Shown here: piece after piece, positions 55,127 to 64,000 of the stretch
Layout: every line of letters begins with the position of its first letter
Numbering within the stretch: position 1 is the stretch's first letter
Translations under genes and position numbers: made by a program
Notes under the pieces: generated by a model
Databases searched by the model: none
The model's input: only the letters and a program-made list of their open reading frames with translations
Told to the model about the DNA's origin: nothing
Source: Pseudopyrenochaeta lycopersici
Lineage: Eukaryota > Ascomycota > Dothideomycetes > Pleosporales > Pseudopyrenochaetaceae
Reading direction: 5' to 3'
Length of the DNA: 64,000 nt
NCBI GenBank assembly: GCA_003313425.1
Contig: NHZP01000004.1
Span: 992,001-1,056,000 of the forward strand

Positions 55127-58100
55127 TGTCCTGCGATGGGGGTTAGTGTCACAAGTATGCTTCTATGAGGTGACTTGAGTGCTTGCAACACACTCTTGCC
55201 CTAGGCCAAAGTTTCAACGGTCTTCATCAACTCCACTCAGGAGGCACAGGGCTTCGCAAGGCAGGCATGCCGACTTTGGACCAAGAAATGCCACTGCTTC
55301 AGAGGGCTTCGTCACCAAGATTAGTTATCGTAACCTGTTCATCCTTCAGTCCTTTCCAAGGTGTGCTCCCAAGAATCCCAAGAGGATGTTCGCTAGCTCA
55401 CTGCAGCGACAGCGTTCGTTTCCACTTGCCGCAGTGCATTCCAAGAGCACGGTTCGCATCACACCAGCGCTGGGGTCGTCCCTCGTCCTTCATGTGTGTT
55501 GGCATGCAAGCTTCCCCTTACTTCGGTGTCTTTGCTCCTGCATTGCTGCATCTAGTTCAATTGGGACTACTAGAGGATGTCTCCCCGCATCGTGCACTGA
55601 GCCCTTAGAGCCACGCCAACACCTAGTCAAAACGCTTGAAAGATTCTGCGTATAGCCTGTCGGGCATCAATACTCCGCACAGGCACACTCTTTCGTTTCC
55701 GTGTTGCATTGCAATTGCCGCACGTTAGATTACATCGGCGCTATTCTCGGAGGGTTATCCGTCCAGTTTCAGGCACCGTTGGGCGAGATCTGTGCTTGAA
55801 CATTGTGGTCTCAGTTTGCTTCGATCTAAGAGCTCGTCACTTGGCTCCCGGTCATCGTAAGATGATGAGCCAAGTGACGCTATAGATCGACAAGATTTGC
55901 CAGTCTTGACATCTTGTTGATAGGCGGGAGAGGCTTGGATCCAGACTCTGGCTTACTTAGTAATAAATATGCGGCTGATATACACGGACTTATGCCTCAA
56001 AGGACGAGATGTGCAGCTCGCTTCCATCGCGGCGGCGCGGGAGGGTGAGGGTTGACGGTCATCAGCCAGCTTTGTCATACAAAGCGGACAGATCCGCACT
56101 CCTCACGCAGCGGAATCCCCAAACGATGTCGGGTCCGACTCAGCCTTGGCTTTTGGCGCCACGGGAAGCAGTCGTGTACTCTCGGCAGCTATCCTGCTGA
56201 CCGTTACCGCGCTGCTCTCACCCGACGATCAATCGGCATGATACGCCCACGCTGCTGTCAACTTCCGAGCTCGCTACCGGAGGACGGGAGACTTTGCGTC
56301 CCATCATGGTTGCAATAGCAGCGATAGGACCTGACCGTAGGCTTCATCAGACCGGAGATCTCCAGCAACGAAGAGAGACACATGACCGAAAGCAGACAGA
56401 TCGACACTGTGACTGCGCCTTGTCCCTTTCTAAAATCTGCGCGTTGCTCGAGTCAAGCTCCGGACTTGCCGAGAATCACGCCTGCATCGTGAACGTGCTG
56501 CTTTTATCCTCCTTCCCTCTTTCGCCCCCCTACCAGCTGCGGTCCAGCGTGCGTAACCCTCAACCTGCACTGCGGAAGCTCGGAAAGACGGTTGACTAGT
56601 CTCAGTGGAAAACCGGGCAATGGGCAACATGAGAATGACGTGGACATACTGTACCGCCTCGTGTAGATTGAGCTATTCTTGTTGCGACACCGGAACCCGT
56701 CAACGGCATTCATTATACGGAAAAGACGCTTGACCACGCTCTTACCAGTATTGGGGCCGCTTTGAAGATCCTCTTCCATCAAAGTTTTCGGACGACCTCA
56801 AGCCGCCGCACCACTTTCTAATCCGCCGCTCCTTGTGTGTAATACATTGATGGAGTCGTAACCTATTAGCATTCATCCTCGGTCTAGACACTTTGCATAC
56901 GTGATCATTGGTGTGACTAACTGTATGTGCTTGAGCAGGTTGTCCCGGGACCCGTGTCGCCGTACCCATTGAGACGTGAACTCTGCAGAGAAACACCATA
57001 CACCATAGATGGTGGCCAAATAGCCTCCAAGGAAAACGGTCCTCTGCTACCGAAGTATCACATCCATACGCTGAGAGTCTAGAGCGCACGTGGAGCTGCC
57101 TTGATCGACATGTAAGAACGACCATGCAGGAGGCCTGACTCCAAGCCGAAGGGAAGATAAAGTAGCACGTCCGGCATGATGACTTGCAGGCGTATGTCAA
57201 ATTTGCTTACCCTGGATGAATCTTCCTCGCCCGACCGTACGGATCCAAATTCTCCCAGTAATTATTCCTCGCCATGGCGGAAGACAGTACTTTACCGCCT
57301 TAGCTAGATTGGCTCCTTTGCTCGTAAAATAAGCGTGTCGTTGAGATTGCTTTGGCCCTGGGTTGGGTGCAACAGAGATTGGGCTATCATGCAGATTCCT
57401 ACAAGCCGTGCGACAAGACCTGATGTCTTTCCATGTGAAGTGAACAGCATGCAGACTGATCTCGGTGTTTCATGATCTGAGTTTGCCTTGGTTGGATTGG
57501 TGAATGCATGTCAGACAGTTCGATGATATACCGCCACAACTCACGCGCTATACGAAAAATCGCGCATTGCGCTGCCAGTATGACTTCACTTTCCCAGTTG
57601 GCTACAAGTGTGGTCCTCGTATCATGCACAGGTACGATAGAACATTCGGAAGCCCAAGCAAGCATTTGTAGTCTCTTATCTCGTATGCGAGTTGAAAACA
57701 CAAGCATTGATCCTTGTGAGACAGTTCTCATGAAATAACAAACTCGTCTCAGAGCTTTAGAGTCAGAATGGTTTCAGTGTGTCATTGATCTTGGTGATAG
57801 ATTATACTCAGTGATCCACACGTAGACCCTCTCGACTGATTCAACGATCCGCTGTCGAGGAACGTTGAACACCACAATCATCGGTAGCTTCAATGCAGGG
57901 AAAGCGTATGCCAATATGTAGCCTATTTACCTCACGTCCTCGACTAAAGAGGACACTTCGGTAGTATGGTGCATGGCAAGTCTTCACTGTAGGCATGAGC
58001 ATTAAGTTGATACCTCGATATGATCCTGATGTACGCTTCTGATCGGATTTGAGAGGATGCTCTGCAATTGCTCTTTAAACAACTATCTTGGCAGATGAGG

Positions 58101-58990
58101 AGGGCAATAGTGAATAAGTAGCCTAACAATTACCAGAATTTGTACACAATAAGGTCAGTTATCGGATTATAATAATCTTGATTCTAGGCTTCTGACCTTC
58201 AACGGAGTGAAATATAAATCACCTTGAATTCCATCTCTCCCTCAGTGCATCTACTCTTACTAAAGACAATCCAGTTTTCACAATAAACATGCTGTGTCAT
58301 CTGCCCAGATGACTGCGATGCCAATATGCATTGTGCTCGCAATTGTCGGGAAGATGACAAAATCCAAGATATATATGCTGTGCATCTGACAGAAGCGATT
58401 ACGAGTGCATGAATAGTTGGAGCGAAAAGTCTATGTCACTTATCAAGGCAGTAAGAGACTAGATGGGAGGATTAGGAGAAAGCGTACGCATGTCTCAGCA
58501 CTTTAGCGTCCATGTAGACAGTTCAGTAGAAACATCGCGTTGGATATACTGAACGACAGTAGCTTACATAGGCCAATTAGTAGTAAAGGACTTGTTGTGC
58601 CGCATTCCTTTAACTTACTCAATGATGCCTTCCCAGAGTTTGGAGATAGGGGGTATTAAAGTTACTGGTAGTCTGGCTGGTAGACTACATGATCGAAAAG
58701 GCAGTTGAAGCGAGAACCGCAGAGCTGAACAATCGCTGAGCAGTGGTGTAACTCAAGTGAGAGAAAACGGTAATGAACGGCGAGAAAATGGTGTCAAAAG
58801 GACGTGCGTGAAAATTTAGAACTTAGAGTAAATTTTTGACACTGCAATCGCATGGTTTGATACTGACCGTGAAACATCTGACATTGCAATAATGCGCCTT
58901 AAATGCTAGCTCGATATAGAATAATCCACTGGAAGCGCCGACAAGTCATGCGTATACATGTCACACACAAATTGAATATCCGCATTACTC
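55127..58990. other. Gene-poor tract
   Basis: 3.9 kb without a convincing gene. Paired overlapping frames at 55179-55655 (plus), and frames at 56742-57200 (minus) and 57399-57731 (minus), show no family motif. The stretch 57900-58990 is AT-rich and has only tiny frames. A hairpin at 55821-55890 is listed separately. No transposase or reverse-transcriptase motif was seen. Confidence 0.5.
55821..55890. repeat. Imperfect inverted repeat, arms about 24-27 bp
   Basis: The left arm (55821-55847) ends CGTCACTTGGCTC; the right arm (55867-55890) begins GAGCCAAGTGACG, its exact complement over 13 bp. The outer TCGATCTA and TATAGATCGA also pair partly. The 19-nt loop is CCGGTCATCGTAAGATGAT. It could be a miniature-element remnant or a strong hairpin. 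Confidence 0.75.
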
Positions 58991-61900
58991 TCAGCATCCA
59001 GCCTTGACGACCAGCACACTAGCCCCAAGTTTACCCTCCCAGACCTTCTCTGCAAGCACACCTAAGGTGCTCGCAGCTGACGATGAGCTTCTAATCTCAT
59101 CTGGATCATCTGAGGCCAGCACATTGTTGCGGCCAATGTTTCTGCCCAGTACGATAAGATCGCCTGCATTCTTCGGCGTTTGGCCGACCTCGATGCTAGC
59201 GCGGGCAATGGTATCCTTGACAGGAGCTGTGGAAGAGACGATTTCGAAGACTACGCGGTTTGCAAGATCGACCGGAAGCGAGGCGCTGAGCGAAGCAAAA
59301 TATGCCGCGTCCTTTTCGCGTGAGGACGGAGATGTTGTTGTAACAACCCCGCCGCCTTTGCCAGCGCTACCGGCAGATTTTGTTGTTGTTAGAGTAGAGC
59401 CTATGAACGATTCTGGAACATCGAAATGAACGACAGTAGCGGTCACCTGCGGGTTCTCCGCGAGCTGAAGCACAAGGCGGAGAGCAGCACGGTCGTCATC
59501 GCCGCCGAAGAAGGGAAAGAAGACGTGATGACTACGGTCGGCAATGGGTGCTGTGACGGCTTTGTCGCGGGTGCTGGCGAGACTGACGTTGCTGAACTTT
59601 CGAGTGAGCTTCAGACGTTGTTTCTGGTCCTTGTTTTTGCTGCCACCAAAGTTCTTATTAACCAATACTGCAACGGGAATTACAGCCTCTTCGAGCGTCG
59701 CATTCACGAATGAGATGTAGGAGGACGCTGCTAGCTTATTCTTCGTTCCCTTGTCTTCGATAATGGCCTGTTCAGACATACCACCTGTCTCGCTCCATGG
59801 AAGCAAAAGGAAGTCTGAATCCGAGGCTCGCGTAGTGAGAGTTTCTGCGAAGGACGACTCTGGTACAACCAAAACCTCACCACTAACTGCAAGATTGTGC
59901 AGCCTACCGAATGTCCGGAAAGTGTTGACTACGGGATCGTATGCTGTGTAGCTATCGACTTCAGACACTTGCATGACTGACGAACCACGATCAGTCAGAT
60001 TGAGTAAGCGGATGCCATAGGCCTCGACTGGTCGAATTGGTGTAGCATCTCCAAGCGATGATTCTCCCGTCGCTTTGCTCTCGCTGATAGCTTTTGCAGG
60101 ATGAACCTTTGGTGCTGGCTTGTCCGTGTTCCCACCACCAAAAAGTGAAGTAAAAGCAAGGAGATTTGGCATGCTGTCAATGCGAAGATAAACGGTAAAT
60201 CGCTTGATCTTCTGGGAGGCCAGCTTCTCGAAATGGACGCTGTCTCTCGTACTCTCGGACCCATCCAGAGGCTTACCGGTGTCCCAGTCAATTTCTCCTC
60301 GACGCCAGGCCTCAACCTTCTTCTGGTACCACACGGGATAAAAGTAGATAGTGAGCGGAGATGAGGCAAACGTGGTAACGAGTGCCATGACAACGAAGAT
60401 TGTGAACGTTCGGGTGCTGAGAATCCTAGCATTCAATCCGATGTTCTGCGCCTGTTAGCTTGTGGTTCACTACGGTTAGATTGATAATTTGCATACCAGA
60501 ACGATCAGCTCTACCAAACCCTTACAACTCATCAAAGAGCCAATTGCAAAGCATTCACGCCACAGCATCTTCGTTCCACGCGCTGCGAGCGTAGCACTGA
60601 TAAATTTGGAGAAGAAGGCCACAGCAACGACACCGAAGACGTAGCCCCAGACGATACCAGAGTCCAGAAGGCCGATGTTAGTGTTCAATCCAGAGAGTGT
60701 GAAATACAGGGGAAGGAACAGTGCGCCGATCAAATCTTCAATCTTCTCCGCCACCTTGATGGCGAAACCACCTTCGTGGGGACAAATGAGTCCAGCCATA
60801 AAAGCTCCAAAGATAGGATGGACTCCAATGATTCCTGTGAAGAATGCAGATCCCAAGGCAATTAACAGCGTGAGGCTAATGATACCTTGGCTAGGACCAT
60901 CTTGAAGCGCACGAGATCTACGTAGAACGTAGATAAAAATCGGCCGAACGAGATAGACCAGGAATAGCATGTAGCCAGCACATGTTAAGAGTACCCAGAG
61001 TGCAGAAAGGCCTGAGCCTGCGTTGACAAGGGCAACACAGAGCGCTAGCAGAATCCAACCTGGTGGAGCAAGTCAGCATAGATGCATTTGAAGTCATATT
61101 ACTGTGATACAATACTCACCTACAACATCGTTACCGACGCCGGCGGACAAAACGATGACACCAACCGGGGTCATGAGCAACTTCAATTCAGTCAAGATAC
61201 GGCAGAGAACGGGAAAGGCCTAAATTATCAGTGGAGGTAGATATCGGTTGTGGCATAAACTTACGGTGATAGCCATTGCCACGCCAATAAACAACATGAA
61301 AATAGGAAAGTCGATCTGCACTGTGCCTGGTTCGTCTTTGAACTCATTGTACAAGCCTACTGCAATGGCGCACCCTAGTCCAAAAGGTATGGCCATACTA
61401 GCCAGACCGACGTTTAGAGCCACTTTCCAGTTACTAAGTAGGAAACGCAGATCTACTTCTAATCCAATGATGAAGAGGAAGAGCGTAAGACCAAGGTTTG
61501 CAACCAGATTTAGGTTAGTCATGGACGCAGCTGGAAAGATGGATTCCTTGAAGCCGGGTATCCGGCCCATCACGGAAGGGCCCAAAATGATACCGCCAAT
61601 AATCTCTGATATGACTCGAGGTTGTCGTATCTTGGATAGAGGCCAGTTGAGGGCGCGACAGAAGATGATGATAATCCCAGCCTATAAAATCGATGATTAG
61701 CGTTTGCTCGATTATAGGCTTGCATTGGAAATTTCCGGGCACAGAGATCTACATTGCGGTGATTTTAGGAAAATAAGATAGAGTGCAATATACAGTGCCG
61801 AATATTGGTCGTGATAACGTTGCCGTCGTGCAGATTTACCCCAGCCACCAAAGCTTAGCACTCAAAGCGATACAGGACAGACAACATACCTGGACAATGA

Positions 61901-62024
61901 AGAGAATGATGGGGTTTTTAGGATCAAAATGGACTGGGTTCACACCCTCAAGAACACCTGCCTGTGGAGGAGCCTTGATAGGCGCCGTGGGCGAGGCCGT
62001 CGCCGCTGCTACGGTCGACGACAT
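58991..62024 (-). CDS. KHA1: K+/H+ antiporter, Kha1-type (CPA2 family)
   Basis: Five exons, 62024-61890, 61681-61265, 61219-61120, 61059-60497 and 60445-58991, give 889 residues. Introns are 208, 45, 60 and 51 nt, all GT-AG. The N-terminal half is the membrane exchanger with about 12 helices: [99 protein letters not shown] and [20 protein letters not shown]. The GNDVVGW block carries the acidic residue expected for cation/proton exchange. The C-terminal half (about 440 residues) is a cytosolic region resembling USP-like folds, as in yeast Kha1, which works in the Golgi or late-secretory system. The whole protein is intact, and the family assignment is firm. Confidence 0.94.
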
Positions 62025-64000
62025 GGCGAACTAGTGGGGGGCCGGGTGTGTTCAGAATCCCCAGATTTAAGAGTGGATCCCCAAACAAAGGTAGACAAAA
62101 GTTGAGACCCCAGGTTGATGTGCTGGGAGAACGTTGGACGAGCAAAACAGTTTTAAAAGCAGAAGCTGAGACCGGAAAAGCCCGCGTCAGCCCAGCGTCC
62201 TGGTGTACGAGTGATCTTTGATTTTGAGGTTGGGTCGCGCGGTTGAGCACCTGCAGGGTTCAGCGGAAGCTAACCAGAGCGCGTGCAATTCCGGGGTTAC
62301 GTGCTCGACACGTCTGCCATGTGACTGGTAGGAGGGAGGGCCTCGTGGTGGATTCTTACGGGGTTGTTGCAGGCAGACATGCCCGCTTCACCGCTCGAAG
62401 GTGAGTGAGGAGGCTGGTGGCGTATCGAGTGGAACCCTCTTTGTTGGGACCTAGCCAATGGCGTGGGGAGGTTGAGCGATCAACCTGCCCGCTCCCCATG
62501 GTAGCCGAGACGCACCTCGCTCGAAACACCAACATCCGCTTCATGCCAAGGGTCCAAGGCAGTCCACCAAGCAGCACCTATGTTCAGATGATATCAATAT
62601 CAACCTGGCGCAGATATCGATGGGAGAGGCATATATTTCGTCACAGCTCCGCGAATGAGATCAGCTGGGCTGTGCGTCGACGCATAGCCGCAAAACCCAA
62701 GGCAGCTAGCCCGAGCCTGGAATGCATGCAAATGACTAAGGTGTCTATCCTCATCCCGCAGCCTTGACAAAGCGACGTTCCAGCTGGGATGTTTGGAACA
62801 AAAAATCCGCAGGAGCTTTCAGATGAACACCATCGTATCGATCATGTCACTGGCAACACATGAGAGGATTAGTTTAGTGGCTATTTCTGCCTTCTACTTC
62901 AAAGTCATCCTGACCACCTTGAATCATAAAAATTAAAGCTTCACAACAATAACCCCCCAGCGCTCATGGCTAGAGCTGTGCGGCTTTGGTTCGCGTGAAA
63001 TACGCTGTTCGCAGAGCTTTGGTCTTCCATGTTCTATGTACCAGACGTGGCTTGATTGAGATGAAACAACTATATCCTTCTCAACCAGATTTTGGTTCCG
63101 TCATTTCGAAAAGGACAAGACTAAAAGCACTGCGTACTGAAGCTCCTCAAATCGTCTTTGTCCTTCACTGACTAGGTATCAACCTCGTTTTTAGCAACGG
63201 TTTAATTTCCAATGTTCGCATTGCTGCGCAACCTTCCGTAATTTCGAAAATGTACTCAATCCCGCCAGCTACCGCACCACTCTCAGTAGTAGAAGCATAC
63301 GATGCTACCCCCCAGCCACTTATTTCGACCTTGTAGCAAATATTGGGCTAGGACAGCGGGAATGGTCGTGCCTGGACAGTTGCGGTTAAGCAGTTGATAA
63401 AGGCACGTTCGGAATTTGAACCGCTGACTATTCCGGGTTGAACAACAACTTTCGCTACACCGTCAGAATACAATTGGCGCTAAAAGCACTATAATCATCA
63501 AATTCAGGCAAAAGCAAGTCCCCAGTCCCCAGCTAGACTCAAAGAGAAAATTCAATCAGGGAATAAAGGAAGACTTCTGAGCATATTCATCAAACACTCC
63601 ATCCGGTTTCGGGCCCCCTAGTAGGGCCTCCCACACTAGTTGTTGGACTGATAATTTTCTTGTCGTCTACCCGTAGACAATGTTCTTTTCCCGGAATTTC
63701 AATCGGTTCTATGACCTGCAAACTTAATTGGCCTATCAGTCAACCGCGAACAGGTTGAGGTTCACCCGCGGCCGCAACACCTTCGTGTAACAATGACCGC
63801 AGGTGAACTGGCATTAAACGGTATGTTATAACACATTTGCACTCTGTCAATCCCTGCCGAAGGGCAAACTCGACAAGGCCACAAGTTGACCATGATGTGT
63901 ATAAGAAATGTTGAAAAGTCTGAACTCTAAGGACAATCCTATCTTCATCATCATAATCTATACTCTAGGCCTTGCCTCAAAAATCTGGGATAAAATTACA
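62025..64000. other. Intergenic region at the right edge
   Basis: About 2 kb with no convincing gene: the promoter of KHA1 at its left, then short frames (62405-62767, 62986-63171) without motifs. Small inverted repeats occur, for example 63760-63773 against 63795-63808. Confidence 0.5.
63760..63808. repeat. Small inverted repeat (14-bp arms, 12 matches)
   Basis: GTTCACCCGCGGCC (63760-63773) and GACCGCAGGTGAAC (63795-63808) pair at 12 of 14 positions around a 21-nt loop. Both mismatches could be C-to-T changes. Confidence 0.55.

Noticed and set aside
55179..55655. Two overlapping plus-strand frames of 158 and 141 residues
   Set aside because: Neither shows a domain or clear codon preference over the other; both open by chance in a GC-balanced stretch.

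Overview
This window reads as nuclear DNA of a filamentous ascomycete (Pezizomycotina). A dothideomycete is my guess from overall gene flavour, but I cannot prove the class. The evidence is: many genes with short GT-AG introns (45-95 nt) carrying CTAAC or CTGAC branch-like motifs; two Zn2Cys6 transcription factors; a HET-NACHT-WD40 protein; a MARVEL-type membrane protein; and fungal forms of Rtc5, Nmt1, Mef1, Kha1 and Sos7. No rRNA, tRNA, CRISPR array or intact transposon was seen. Genes are placed singly on both strands, without operon logic.

Layout. 1-1362 (-): acidic, disordered protein running off the left edge. 1.4-5.2 kb: no convincing gene. 5.2-8.9 kb (-): an HSL-type alpha/beta hydrolase and a phosphatidylserine-decarboxylase-like protein of the PsiD-like subfamily. 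9.9-12.0 kb (+): a three-exon MARVEL-like membrane protein and mitochondrial ribosomal protein bL36. 12.3-20.3 kb (-): Rtc5 (TLD domain), a large UBE2O-like E2 enzyme and N-myristoyltransferase. 21.1-25.2 kb (-): a two-exon HET-NACHT-WD40 (NLR-like) gene. 26.8-29.5 kb (-): a single-pass membrane protein with an extracellular EGF-like module. 32.0-40.2 kb (+): an orphan ORF, a Lys/Glu/Pro-repeat protein and mitochondrial EF-G (MEF1). 40.7-44.2 kb (-): a Zn2Cys6 regulator and an RS-rich splicing-type protein. 44.4-52.7 kb (+): Sos7-like kinetochore protein, a cytochrome-b561-like membrane protein with a long tail, and a second, strongly conserved Zn2Cys6 regulator. 52.7-59.0 kb: gene-poor, with one frameshifted ORF and several inverted or tandem repeats. 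59.0-62.0 kb (-): five-exon Kha1-type K+/H+ antiporter. 62.0-64.0 kb: no gene seen.

Most genes are housekeeping (translation, lipidation, ubiquitin, kinetochore, splicing, ion transport). The accessory part is the NLR-like gene, with a broken ORF fragment just past its 3' end, the PsiD-like decarboxylase beside an esterase, and the gene-poor tract at 52.7-59 kb. I assembled exon structures by hand from splice consensus, reading phase and recalled family conservation; every spliced model given sums to a whole number of codons. I did not find a clearly new multi-gene system. The best candidates for a second look are the NLR locus and the PsiD-like locus.
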